DNA from: Dyella tabacisoli
GTDB taxonomy: Bacteria > Pseudomonadota > Gammaproteobacteria > Xanthomonadales > Rhodanobacteraceae
DNA length: 64,000 bases
Direction: 5' to 3'
NCBI RefSeq assembly: GCF_003350925.1
Contig: NZ_KZ857173.1
Span: forward strand, 124,001 to 188,000
Notes under the pieces: generated by a model
What the model was told of the DNA's origin: nothing
What the model saw: only the letters and a program-made list of their open reading frames with translations
Database searches by the model: none
Position numbers and translations under genes: made by a program
Part shown: in pieces, positions 17,141-27,400 of the stretch
Layout: every line of letters starts with the position of its first letter
Numbering within the stretch: the stretch's first letter is position 1

Positions 17141-18052
17141 CTACCTCTCTACACCATCCTGCCAGCGCAGGATGGTGTAGAGAGCACCGGTTTTCTTTTG
17201 ACCAGGGCGCAGGGGTTCAAAACGCACGGTGACCTGCAGAGCCGATCGTGTGCCATCGGTGGTGCTGGCCATGGCATAAATGGTTCTTACATTACCGCTA
17301 CGCCAGCTACCTACGGGCGTGCCGTTCGGCAAGGTGAGCAGCGGCGAGTGCGGTGCCGCAGCCTCGCGCGCCACGATAAAACGTTGCGCCTTGGCCATAT
17401 CCATCCCCGGCAGCGTCGACAGCGCCAGTGCGGGCGCGAACAGCGCTGCCGGTTGCGGGCGACGTGACCAGAGTGTGATGGCCGGCTCCACCTTCTGATA
17501 AATCGTGGGGGTCATGCCCAGCACGGCCTGCAGATCTTCCAGGCTGACGAACTCGGCATAACGCGGCCCATGACTCAATCCGGCCTGTTTGTATCGCTGC
17601 TGTCCATAGACTTGGTTGTTCAACCTTTGCGAGTCGCGCGACTCGATCACGTTGGCTGCCAACGCAACGGCTGCCGCGGCATCGACGCCTGCCGCCTGAA
17701 ATAGATTTTGCAGTATGTCCGGCGTCGCGGTGTTCAGATCGACCTTGCCGGTTTCGTCGCCGATCCGTATCTGGATATCAGTGTCATCGAGGCGATAGGT
17801 ATAAAGACGTCCATCGGCAATCCATGACGCCCCTGCCCCTGGCGCAGCTCCGAGGCTCTGGGCCGATTCGTAGATCGCCCGCATCACTCCTGCTTCGGCT
17901 AAATAACGCACCTGGGTTTGCGCCAGTTGATAACGCACTTGCGTGGCTTCAAGCCGTGACACCGTGGCATAGCCGCCCAGCAGAATCGCCAGCAATGTGC
18001 ACGCCCACAACACCACCAAAAGCGCTACGCCGCGCTGCGCTCCGACGTTCAA
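17141..18052 (-). CDS. gspK: Type II secretion minor pseudopilin GspK
   Basis: The protein has 303 residues. The start is TTG 18052, overlapping the gspJ stop (TTGA); it gives the short leader NVGAQRG before VALLVVLWACTLLAILLGGY, the hydrophobic pseudopilin helix. GspK uniquely lacks Glu at +5, and that is true here. Downstream are the family blocks DETGKVDLNTA, a helical insertion with IESRDSQRLNNQ, and FVSLEDLQAVLGM. GspK caps the pseudopilus tip together with GspI and GspJ and drives release of folded exoproteins across the outer membrane. Only I, J and K are encoded here, so the remaining apparatus must be elsewhere. Confidence 0.92.
   Translation of the reverse strand: MNVGAQRGVALLVVLWACTLLAILLGGYATVSRLEATQVRYQLAQTQVRYLAEAGVMRAIYESAQSLGAAPGAGASWIADGRLYTYRLDDTDIQIRIGDETGKVDLNTATPDILQNLFQAAGVDAAAAVALAANVIESRDSQRLNNQVYGQQRYKQAGLSHGPRYAEFVSLEDLQAVLGMTPTIYQKVEPAITLWSRRPQPAALFAPALALSTLPGMDMAKAQRFIVAREAAAPHSPLLTLPNGTPVGSWRSGNVRTIYAMASTTDGTRSALQVTVRFEPLRPGQKKTGALYTILRWQDGVER
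17145..17184. terminator. Perfect 18-bp hairpin between convergent genes, overlapping the gspK 3' end
   Basis: The 18 bases at 17145-17162 are the exact complement of 17167-17184, with loop CAGC. It encodes the last codons of gspK on the - strand and lies 25 nt after the stop of the + strand gene. No long T run follows, but a bidirectional terminator is the simplest reading. Confidence 0.6.
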
Positions 18053-18813
18053 TGAAGCCCCCTTCCGTACAGCAACGGCATCGCCACGGCACGGACATTG
18101 ATGGCACTGGCCCCTTGCCGGATAGGAATATCCAGGCGCGGCCAGAACACCATGCCATCATCGAGCGTCACCTCGATACGTATCAGGCTGGGCAGCCGCA
18201 TGGACGGGGGCCATGTCTCCAGCCACTGTTCAGGCTGTTGATCCTTGGTGCTGCCGTAGTAACTGAAATGAACGCTGCGGATATGCGAGACAAGCACCTC
18301 CGGTTCACTGCGGGTGTCGGCTGCGATACCGTCGGGCGAGAGCATGGCGAAGCTCATTGCCAAGTGGGTATTGTCTTTGCCTTCTTCGACCAGTGTAAGC
18401 GTCTGCAACTGCGGACCGAGCTTGCCGAGATAACCTGGCAGCGGCGCCACAAAGCGTATTTCTTTGGCGCTGCCGCTGAAAACAATCGGTTCATGCTGCG
18501 CATTCATATCCCATGGAATCGCCGATGTCTGCGTCAGCTCATGCCTGAGAAATTGTTGCGCCGATCGAATCTGGTCGAGCCTCTCGATCACCGCCGTCCC
18601 CGACCGCACGCTATGTGTCGCGGTGCTGATGCCGGCATACACGCCGAGCAGCAGTAAGGCCATCAGCGCGAGCGCGGCGAGCACTTCGAGCAGGCTGAAG
18701 CCGGTTGAGCGCAGGGAACAGGGAACGGGGAACGGGGAGCGATGAGCGCGTCGCAACACTACAGCGAGCGAGCTGTTGTTCCCCGTTCCCCGTTCCCCGT
18801 TCCCCTGCCTCAT
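18049..18813 (-). CDS. gspJ: Type II secretion minor pseudopilin GspJ with repeat-encoded leader
   Basis: The protein has 254 residues. ATG 18813 overlaps the gspI stop (ATGA), so I prefer it over an in-frame codon at 18867. Cleavage by prepilin peptidase is expected at G^FSLLEV, where Glu is at +5, followed by the helix LAALALMALLLLGVYAG. The leader is about 38 residues, much longer than usual, because it is encoded by a GGGAACG repeat (GNGERGTGNNSSL at its start). The globular part (IRSAQQFLRHELTQTSAIPW, then a beta-rich domain) is typical of GspJ, part of the I-J-K tip. Whether the long leader slows processing is unknown. Confidence 0.9.
   Translation of the reverse strand: MRQGNGERGTGNNSSLAVVLRRAHRSPFPVPCSLRSTGFSLLEVLAALALMALLLLGVYAGISTATHSVRSGTAVIERLDQIRSAQQFLRHELTQTSAIPWDMNAQHEPIVFSGSAKEIRFVAPLPGYLGKLGPQLQTLTLVEEGKDNTHLAMSFAMLSPDGIAADTRSEPEVLVSHIRSVHFSYYGSTKDQQPEQWLETWPPSMRLPSLIRIEVTLDDGMVFWPRLDIPIRQGASAINVRAVAMPLLYGRGLH
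18714..18805. repeat. GGGAACG inverted repeat inside the gspJ leader
   Basis: The left arm carries GGGAAC units (18714-18739) and the right arm the complementary GTTCCCC units (18777-18805), flanking a roughly 37-nt loop. The right arm plus the adjoining GAGCGAGCTGTTGTT is shared with the gspI element. The element is in frame with gspJ and contains no stop in that frame. Confidence 0.8.
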
Positions 18814-19250
18814 TGAACCCGCAACGTGGTGAAATGCGCCGAACGTTCGCGCCGGCCACTGCCCCAAAGCACGTCCAGATCCACGCGATATAGCTGCAGT
18901 GGCGTCGTGTCGGCGGCAGCGGATTCAGTGACCTTCAAACGCCAGCGATATTGCGTATCGAATTGCCCTTCGCTTACGCCAACGCGCAATGGCTCGATAA
19001 CCGTCATGCCGTCGAGCTTGGATTGTCCCCATAGGGCCGCCTTGCTGGCTTCGGCAGCATGACCGGACAGCGCCATGGAGCCGCCGGCCACTTGCATCAA
19101 GGCAGTGAATGCAATCGCCAGCAACAGGATGGCAGCGATGACTTCGAGCAAACTAAAGCCGCCGATAAAGCGCGAATACAGAGCACGACGTGGCGTCGCA
19201 TGGAGCGAGCTGTTGTTCCCCGTCCCCCGTTCCCCGTTCCCCAGCTTCAT
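18810..19250 (-). CDS. gspI: Type II secretion minor pseudopilin GspI with repeat-encoded leader
   Basis: The protein has 146 residues. ATG 19250 is the first start and is preceded only by a G-rich stretch. The prepilin site is G^FSLLEV, followed by the helix IAAILLLAIAFTALMQVAGG. The mature part (QSKLDGMTVIEPLRVGVSEG, then YRWRLKV) has the usual GspI size and pattern. The leader starts M-K-L and then GNGERGTGNNSSL, the same peptide found at the start of GspJ, because both genes hold the same repeat right after their start codons. GspI nucleates the pseudopilus tip with J and K. Confidence 0.9.
   Translation of the reverse strand: MKLGNGERGTGNNSSLHATPRRALYSRFIGGFSLLEVIAAILLLAIAFTALMQVAGGSMALSGHAAEASKAALWGQSKLDGMTVIEPLRVGVSEGQFDTQYRWRLKVTESAAADTTPLQLYRVDLDVLWGSGRRERSAHFTTLRVQ
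19203..19242. repeat. GGGAACG repeat (single arm) inside the gspI leader
   Basis: GAGCGAGCTGTTGTTCCCCG is followed by three further GTTCCCC-type units. It matches one arm of the element at 18714-18805 almost base for base and begins just after the gspI start codon. Confidence 0.8.
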
Positions 19251-19320
19251 CCCACAACCCCACTAGCCATAGCCGTAAATTCAATACCAACAACGTGACA
19301 TTCGCTTGACGCAGATATGC

Positions 19321-19348
19321 GAATGGGAGGGGTTGCCCCCTCCCATTC
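19321..19348 (-). terminator. Strong hairpin after the PstS-like gene
   Basis: GAATGGGAGGGG pairs over all 12 bases with CCCCTCCCATTC around a TTGC loop. It lies 28 nt past the stop of the - strand PstS-like gene and before gspI, so the gsp genes may need readthrough or their own promoter. There is no clear T run. Confidence 0.6.
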
Positions 19349-19375
19349 ACGTTTATCTACTTATTGACGTAGTGC

Positions 19376-20665
19376 TTAGTTAACGACGCAGGTGTCGATC
19401 TGGCTCTGCACAAAACTGGTGCTGAGGAAAGCCAGACCCGTGCCGGAACCGATCGTGGTCGTGGCGCCAGTGATGGCCGAGTTGTACGGAGCGCCAAGCA
19501 ATTTGCGGACATTGGCGGTATCCGTGCCATTGCCGTTGCTGTTGCCCAACAGGTACGAGACGGCAACGATCGGATAGCCGCTCGGATTCGCATAAGCCGA
19601 GGGCTTGACCAAAGCGATGCACGAGGTGCTGGGCAGCGGCGAAAGAGCTGCATACGTGGCTTGACCGGTGGTGGCATCGGCGCCAGTGATTACATTGTTA
19701 TAGACAACGTCGGTGCTGTTGATCGTTACGCTGTTGGTCAGATCGGCGACCGGATCGAGACCATTAAGAGTTGCGAATTGAGCAAAAATGTTCGAAACGT
19801 TGGCCGTCTCGGCATAGCCGATCGCACCGTCGAGGGCTACCACTTTAGCGACCAGATTTGCGTTACCGCTCTGGGCATTCCAGTTAGCCGGGATGGTCGA
19901 CTGGTATTTCGAAACAACGTTGGTGAACGCCTGATCGGTGATGAAATGCTGGCTGGCAGAGCCGGCGCAAATCGTCGCCAAGTGGTTGCTGAAGGCAAAC
20001 GTAGTGCCGCTGTTGTCGCCGCGGTAGATCACATTGATCGCGCCAGAAACGCCTGCCGGCACGCCGGCGGCAGCGAGCTGGCTATCGCTCCAATCGCTGA
20101 TCTGACCGGAGAAGATTTTGCAGACCAAGGCATCGGTAAGGGCCAACGAACTTACATTGGCTTTGTTGAAGGTGATCGCAACGGAACCGGCAACGGCTGG
20201 AAACTGCAACGGGCTGCTGCCCGAACGGTTAGTCGTATAGTGGCTGTAATCGAGAGAATTCAGCGGCGAATCCGCACCGACGAAGCTCGGCTGGGTCAGA
20301 GTGCCACGACCTGCTGCACCGGCATCGAAACCGTTCGGTGCCGTTGGGCCATCCGGGCAGGTAGTCTGCACGTTCGTGCCTGCAACACCGGCGAGGATAT
20401 CCTTGCCCTTGCCGCTGCCGGTCTGGCAGTAGGTGGTCGCCGGATTACCCGTTTGAGCCGAGTACGCCGCCAGGAACGAGCCAGCAACGGGAGATGAGGT
20501 CAGCCGATGCGTAACGTCACCGGTGTAACCGAGCGCCGGCAACGTCGCGCCACCACCAACCAGGGTAGTGCTGGCCTGAGCAGCCGAAGCCAGTGTGATC
20601 ATGCCAAGAAACATCGCACCCGCGAGGGTTTTCATGCGGTTCTTACCCGTATATCCGTAAGCCAT
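19376..20665 (-). CDS. Secreted PstS-like phosphate-binding protein
   Basis: The protein has 429 residues. ATG 20665 has AAGG 8 nt upstream; upstream in-frame codons lack a site. A signal peptide is present (TLAGAMFLGMITLASAAQA). The mature protein starts with TTLVGGGATLPA, the glycine-rich phosphate loop entry of PstS, and later has FVGADSPL, PAVAGSVAITFNK, VCKIFSGQISDWSD and IYRGDNSGTTFAFSNHL, all standard blocks of the phosphate-binding family. It is longer than E. coli PstS (346) and has several cysteines. No pstCAB genes are nearby. With pseudopilin genes directly downstream, it resembles the PstS/DING-type proteins exported by Hxc-like type II systems in Pseudomonas, but that link is inference. 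Confidence 0.88.
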   Translation of the reverse strand: MAYGYTGKNRMKTLAGAMFLGMITLASAAQASTTLVGGGATLPALGYTGDVTHRLTSSPVAGSFLAAYSAQTGNPATTYCQTGSGKGKDILAGVAGTNVQTTCPDGPTAPNGFDAGAAGRGTLTQPSFVGADSPLNSLDYSHYTTNRSGSSPLQFPAVAGSVAITFNKANVSSLALTDALVCKIFSGQISDWSDSQLAAAGVPAGVSGAINVIYRGDNSGTTFAFSNHLATICAGSASQHFITDQAFTNVVSKYQSTIPANWNAQSGNANLVAKVVALDGAIGYAETANVSNIFAQFATLNGLDPVADLTNSVTINSTDVVYNNVITGADATTGQATYAALSPLPSTSCIALVKPSAYANPSGYPIVAVSYLLGNSNGNGTDTANVRKLLGAPYNSAITGATTTIGSGTGLAFLSTSFVQSQIDTCVVN

Positions 20666-20677
20666 GATGTACACCTT

Positions 20678-20716
20678 GCATAAATACCTCCGAATTGGAG
20701 GCTGATGCATTTATGC
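20678..20716 (-). promoter_or_regulatory. Nested inverted repeat in the leader of the PstS-like gene
   Basis: The outer arms GCATAAAT (20678-20685) and ATTTATGC (20709-20716) enclose the inner arms CCTCC (20687-20691) and GGAGG (20697-20701). It sits 12-50 nt before the start codon. In RNA it could hide a GGAGG ribosome-binding sequence. The upstream stretch 20717-20943 is the most AT-rich part of the window and should carry the promoter; a weak inverted repeat at about 20768-20815 resembles a Pho box only loosely. Confidence 0.5.
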
Positions 20717-20943
20717 CCGATAACGTTTACATCATCGTTAAAGTAATAAGACTGGATATATGGATAGGCTGTTACATGACTCATGATAATTTAACCAAAT
20801 GAGTTCATTACAGCTTATTTTACTTAATAATCCACCATGACATGGAATATGCCATATAAATTACATGACCGATCGGTGTTTATTTATGAAGAAAAATTTA
20901 CTTTAATCTGCATAACCAAGACACGCCATTGACCCTGTCGCCG

Positions 20944-21339
20944 TCAATCGCCCATCTTGTACACAAGAACTTCACGCATGATGGATGCCACCTCGGGATC
21001 GATCTTCGGCTGCGCCGAAAGCTGCACCATGTCGGCATCATCGAGTTCGCGCAGTACACTACGAATCGCCGCACGCCGCCCCTCATTGCACCATGTATTA
21101 AATACAGGCGGTAAGGTTGCAATAAAAAGCCCGGCCTTTTTCTCACCTTCCGCATTGCGTCGGTGCAGTCGCTGCCTAATAACGTACGGTATCCGATTAG
21201 GTAGCCGATGATAATGCGACACCATCAGGTCGGTTAATGCACTTCGCGTGCAACGGTCGATAAGCCTCTCGGCTAATCGCTCCTGCCTTGCTTCGAATAA
21301 TTGGCGTAATGTTTCCGCAAGCGCATCCAGGCTGCTCAT
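20944..21339 (-). CDS. Hypothetical cytoplasmic helical protein
   Basis: The protein has 131 residues. ATG 21339 follows GGAGG by four bases; the frame is open 66 nt further upstream without a site. The sequence is charged and helical (LDALAETLRQLFEARQERLA, then YHRLPNRIPYVIRQRLHRR) with no signal peptide and no motif that I recognise. It lies after tpsA on the same strand but behind a perfect hairpin, so it may be an independent gene or the last gene of the two-partner secretion island. Confidence 0.6.
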   Translation of the reverse strand: MSSLDALAETLRQLFEARQERLAERLIDRCTRSALTDLMVSHYHRLPNRIPYVIRQRLHRRNAEGEKKAGLFIATLPPVFNTWCNEGRRAAIRSVLRELDDADMVQLSAQPKIDPEVASIMREVLVYKMGD

Positions 21340-21374
21340 CCAACCTCCGCGATAGATTCCATATTGCCCATGCC

Positions 21375-21398
21375 GCCGGCAGCCGCGCGGCTGCCGGC
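21375..21398 (-). terminator. Perfect GC hairpin after tpsA
   Basis: GCCGGCAGCC pairs with GGCTGCCGGC around a GCGC loop, 62 nt after the tpsA stop. It lacks a T run but is the only strong structure in the gap. Confidence 0.5.
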
Positions 21399-21459
21399 TC
21401 GACATGGACCATGTTTTGAATGTCAGCGAGATGCCATGGGCGTCTCGCTCCTTGAGACG

Positions 21460-24400
21460 CTACTCGGCCAGGCGCTGGCGTTCGGCCAAGGTCAACGTTT
21501 GTTTCTTGGCTTCGCTCAGGCGACCAGCGCCTAATATTTGTACCGGGCTATGCGGATCGTAATCAGCACCGCCTGGCCGGCTTTCGATGCTGCTGGTTTT
21601 ATCGCCGTAACCCAGCACTTGCACCGAGATGATCGACGGCTGCTTATTGCGTGCGTCATCGTTCTGCTGTCGGCTCATGTCTTCGGCGGCTTTGCTTATC
21701 GCGCTTGCGGCGGCACTCGCGGCCGATAGCGCACCGACGTTGACCGATTGCACGATGGGCACACCGATCTTTTCGCCCTGCACCTGGATATTGTCGGCAT
21801 TGGCGACCTGTGCCGCGGCAACCACGAGATTGCCCGATACCCGGATACCGGCGTCGCCCGCATCCACCGTACCGCGCGGCGCAATCAAGTAAACGCTGCC
21901 AGTAGGTGCGCCGGCCACACTTTGCAAGGTGGCAATACCGGCGCCGCTGACCTGGCCGCGCGCATCGATACGACACCATGCATCGAGGGAGCAGAGATAG
22001 GTCGGCGGTGGAATTTCGGCTGAAGTCTTGGCGCCCTGCCCGGCATTGATATCGCCGTTGGAACTCCACAGCACCAGATCGCCGCCTTGCTCTGTAAAAA
22101 TGCGGCTTTGCGCCAGCAGCACACTGCGATCGGTAAACATATTCACATGGCCTTGCTCCAGCGTGAGCACACCCATGCTGTTAGGCCCGGCGAGTACCTT
22201 GCCTTGATTGTCGGTGATAACAGGAGGCGCCGAAGCACTACCTAGCAGAGCCTGTCCACCCGGCCCGAGAATGCCGATATTGCCGCCTTGCTGGGTCTGA
22301 ATCGTGGAACTGCGAATATCCAGATTACCGGTATCCACCGTTTGCGCGGCACCATTGATACCGCCTTGGCCACTACCGTTGGCGGTGTAGCCCAGACTGG
22401 CCGGGAACAAGCTGCCCAGAGCCGCGTAGCCCCGTACATATTGCTGGTAATACGGGCTGGCCGGATTGTTGTAATCGGCACCGACGATAGCGAGGATCTT
22501 GAACAACGCCTGTTGCACAAACATGCGCTGCACATATTCGGGCTGCGCGGCGAACATGGTCCGCGCCTGCGCAGTCGATAGCTGCGTGTGTGGTTGATCT
22601 TTCGCATAACCGGTATCCACGACCTGGCCGTCGACACGCTGATTCATGAAGTCGACCAAGTCTGGCAACAAACTGCCTATGCCATCGACACCATTTGGAC
22701 TATCCACATAGCGCGCAATGAAATCAGCCGTGGCGATACCTGGCTTGACGCCAAACAGTACGTCGATATTGGCGCTCTTATGCGGCAGGTATGGATTGAG
22801 TGCATTGCCGATGCTGTCGATACCCGTGGCATTGCTGCCCGTGATCGTATGGTTCGTGGCGATATCGGCCTGGCTGGTGAGCGGACCGATATTACGACCG
22901 GCTTCCACCTGAAGAGTACCTGGACCACCAAGCTGCAACGACGGTGCCTGCATATAGGCGCCAGGATCGTTCAAAGCTGGAGCAAAATTACGGTTGATCG
23001 CCGTATCGTAGATATCGCGGCCAGCGACAATACGGGTGACATCGGCATCGTGCGTATGCTGACCGGTCAGCGACAGGTTGACGATATCGCGACCGGCATA
23101 GAGCAACGCAGATTTGGCGGGTGAAATCACCAGTGATCGGTATTGATAACCGCTGGGCGCGGCGATGCCATCCGTGATATCGCCTTGCAGAGCGTAGATG
23201 CGCACCGGCGTGAAATCGTTGCCATGCAATGGTGCTGATTGATGCAGCAGTGCTGGGATACTATTAAAGACATTCGTGTTGATATAACCGAAGATCATCT
23301 GGTTGCTATAACTGCTGCTATCGAGACCACCATACGGCTGCAGCGGCGAAGGCAGGAATGCAGCAGGCGCATCAATCAAGCCGAAATTGTACGAACCCAC
23401 TGCCCCCGTGGCAGTGGGAGTCCCCATGGTGTAGACCTGCTCCGAAAATCCGATCGCGCGATTGGCCAGCAAACTCAAATTTCCATTGGCCGATGGATAC
23501 AGGCTGCCAGCCCCCAGGATGTTGATATTGCCCGAGAGTGCGGTAAGGCTGAGGCTGGCCGGCAGAATCGAGCCCGGATTGCCCATGCCGACCGAGCTGC
23601 CATAGCCAAACAAAAGGCCCGGCACACTTAAGCTATCTAATGTGACATCGCCCACGACCGAGCTTACGTTCAAGGCTGACGCACTGCTGAAACTTTGCGC
23701 ATCAAAATGTCCGGCCGGGAGAATAGCGCTGACATGGCTGTTCAGCGCGGCATACGACGGGTTGTAGATGCCTCCGATATCGACACCTTGCAGGGCGCTC
23801 ACATGCCATTGCGTATCCTGCGCCGCCAGCAAAGTCGATACCGGCGTGGTAATACCGCCAAAGGCATAAACCGAACCAGGCACGCTGTAGCTCAGTTCGG
23901 CGCCAATGCGCCCGCCTGCATGCAGACTGCCCTGCCCCTTGGCGACAAAATAGCTGCCGCTGAGAATATCGCCGCCAGCTTGCACGTCGAGATTGCCGCC
24001 GCCAACCGTGGTTACGCTATTGCCATTGGCTTGCGCATACCAAGTCGTAGGCAGCGATACCGACAACTGATGAATGTCCTGGCCCGCGGTAATGGCGACA
24101 TTGCCGCCAAGACTCATGATGCCTTGGCCGAAATTGGCGAAATTGATCGACGAGGCCGAGCCGTCCTTACGGTTGCCGGTTTGCATCCAGGGCCACCAGA
24201 ACTGCGCGATCAACGTGCCTTTGGCACCTTTGGTGACACTGCCATCGGCGTCGACCACTTGCTCGATAGCGTTAATACTGCCCAGCGCGTTCAGACGTAA
24301 ATCACCCGCATGATCCGGGTTGACCTGACCGTTGACCAATATGCTCGGCACTGTGGCCGGGTCCCGTGAGGTAGTGGTATCGCGCTGCACTAAGACACCG

Positions 24401-27400
24401 CTACCGGCTGTTGTGCCAGGCTCAGGCTCACCGGAGGTGTAAATCACAGCCGGCGCAGTATGGTCGAGCCAACTGATGTTATTGCTCGATGCGATATCGA
24501 TCGCGCCGGTGCCGGTACGAACCGTTGTCGGAAACAACAAGGTTTTTCCTGCATACGGACTTTTCAGGTTGACTACATTTGGATCGGTAAGCGTATCGAC
24601 GACAGCGAAATGGCCGTCCAGATTGACGCTGCCGACGCTGGCCGTGTCGACGGCCAGCGGATTGGCGGCACTTAGCTGAGCACCGGAAACCAGCCGATAG
24701 GACGAGCTAGAGCCGCCTAATAGAGTTGCCGACGCCAACGAAGCCGGGTTGCCCAAGCCAGGCATATTGGTCGGGCTGTTATTGGCGGCAGCGGCGGAAA
24801 TCGGAATTGAAGGCGGCTTGCCGCCGTTCGGATCGCTTGCCGCGTTGGCGGCGGGAGCGAATGGCGCATAAAACAATTGGCTACCGGCAGTGGCGTTGCC
24901 GACGTTAAGCGATACGTATTTGTAATACGCGGTATGACCGGCGATATACGCTGCGTAGTCGTTACTGTATTTACTGTAGTCAGTGTCGACCGGCTGCAAT
25001 AGCGGCGTTGGCGTGGTGATGCGCTTGGCAACGGGGTTGGTGGCGAAATTGCTGGTCAGCCAAGACTGATACGCCGTGACATAGTCCGTATAGTTTGTAT
25101 AGCTGCCCGGCAACGGTGCCGATAGCTTGGTCGGCTTGTAGACAAGAAAGCCCGTGGTATTGCGTGCAAACGAAGCATAAGCCCAGCCCCGATTGACGCC
25201 ATCGCCAATCTCGCTGAGATAGGTCTCGTAGTTGGTGTAATAGTTGCTGGACTGCGTTTTCAGTGGCGCTTGTAGCGCTTGATAGGACGGATCGGCCGTG
25301 ATGCTGATGTTGCCGCCGCCCGGGGTAAAGCCTTGCGCTGCGGAGCCTGCCTTGAGCTTGATCGTGCCAGTCCAGATGCCGTTGGCACTCATATAATTCT
25401 GTGACGTGGTGTACGCGGCAACCGCCGCGGCGTAGCCGTTATCGGAAGGCGGCGGCGCGGGCGGTGGCGGCGGATCGGTGAGCACCGCACCGTTGTTCTG
25501 CTGATAGAAACCATCGGTGAGGCTGGCCTTGATATCCAGGTCGCCCGCGGCTCGCACGGTCAGGATCGGCGCCATGCCTTGGTAACGATAGGCCAATGCG
25601 ATGCTGCCATCTTTCTGCGTGATACCGGCGCCAAGGTTCCAATTGGTGAGTACGGCGATCGTGCCCTGTTGCGGACCGGTCGTTGGACTATTCAGTTCGA
25701 TGCCTGGACGCACTTGTACGTTGGCGATACCGGCATAGCGATTGCCAAAGCTGAAACCTGGCTGCTGCACATAGCTCATCAAGCTGCCGGCGCCTTTGCC
25801 GGGATCCGCGCCGATATAACCGTAGAAACTCTGATGCGCGCTGTTCGCGGCGCTCGGAATGAAATAATTCTTGCTGAGGTAATCGCGCAGCGTGGCATCG
25901 TCGGCGGGTGCGGCCAACACTTTGCCGCTGGCATCGGCCCAGGTACCGGCCACCATGACTGGCTTGCCGTTCGCATCGTATTGATACCAACCCGAGGGAT
26001 CGATCAAGCCATCGAAGTGCTTGTTCGGATCAGCCGATTTATCGGTGGTACTCCAGGTCGCATACGGCTCCACGGTGACCACGCGAGCGCCGACGATGCT
26101 GCGATTGCCACCATCGATGCTGATAGGCACGTCGCCGTTGCCAAGCAGCGGCGCGCGCAGGCTGACCGAACCGCCGGATGCATCGCTGGAGCCACCGGAG
26201 ACGTCGATGCGTGCGTTCGGGCCAAGATGGATATAGCCCGCATCTTTCGCCTGGATATTCTGGTAGCCGTAAACGGCATTCAGCGTGCCGTCGCTGCTGC
26301 CGCTGGTACCCAGCACGACATCGCCGCCGCGCTGGGCGGGGATGGCGCTGGTTGCGATCAGGCTGCCCTGCACGTCCACGCCGTTGCGGCCATACAGTTC
26401 GATATGGCTACCGGCATCGGCGGAGGCATCGATATTGCCGTTTATCAGAATGTGTCCCTGGCTGCTGCCAGCGGCGCCAGCCGCGTTTGCGGCGAGAAAA
26501 ACCTTTTGCGCGCGCAGGGTGTTCCCCGCGGCCAGCGAAAGGTCGCCGGCGCCGCTGGCAACCTGGATCATCCCGGTGATCCCAGCGCCTTGAGCGATGC
26601 CGGCAACGCCATTGAGATCGACAGCATTACCGCTGTTGAGCGTGAAGTAGCCGCTGCGGTAACCGCTGGAGGCATGGCCATCCAGATGTCCACCCAGCAG
26701 TGCACCGCTGCCGGCACTGATCGTCAGGCTACCGGCATCGCCGCCCAGGCCAGCGCCGGAGAAATCAATGCTTGAGCCGGGGCGAATATTGACTGAGCCA
26801 TGATCGGCGCTTAACGAAAGATTGCCACCGGCTGCATACGTGGTGACGTCTTGAAAGGTTTTATTGACGCCAGCGGTGCTTAGCTGACTGCCGGCAGCCA
26901 GTTCGAGATCGCCTGTACTGGCGCGCACACTCAGGTTGCCGGCGGGCGCGGCAAGTGCCGTAGCCACTAAGACACTGCCGCCGCCAAGGCTTAGCGAGCC
27001 ACCCATCGAGGCGCGCTGCAACGCCTGGCCGCCACCGCTTTGCAGGTTAAGCGCGCCGCTGGTGGTCAAGCTGGTATTCGCACCGCTATCGGCCATCAAC
27101 AAGGGCGCGGTCAAGGTCACACCCAGATTGCCGAAATCCATGCCGCCAGCGCCTTGCCCGACGATGCCCTGGCTGGCCGTCGCCGCGACCTGGGAAAAAC
27201 CGCGCAGCGTGCTGTTACCCGCACCGAAATCCAGTTCGCCCGCGTGCAGCGAAAGTTGCCCAGCGCCTGCGGCAAAGCCCGGCAGTGTCGCGCCTAATGC
27301 ATTGCCCAGGCCCAGCGTGCCCGCAGCGATATTCACCTGCCCGCCATCGCTGGTAAACGCACCGGCGCTGAGGTTAAGGCTGTTCGCCAGACTGACATTC

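Noticed and set aside
18714-19242. CRISPR array
   Set aside because: Units are 7 bp GGGAACG tracts arranged as inverted arms, not direct repeats with unique spacers, and no cas genes are present.
20768-20815. Pho box upstream of the PstS-like gene
   Set aside because: Only about half of the consensus bases match; I keep it as a loose resemblance only.
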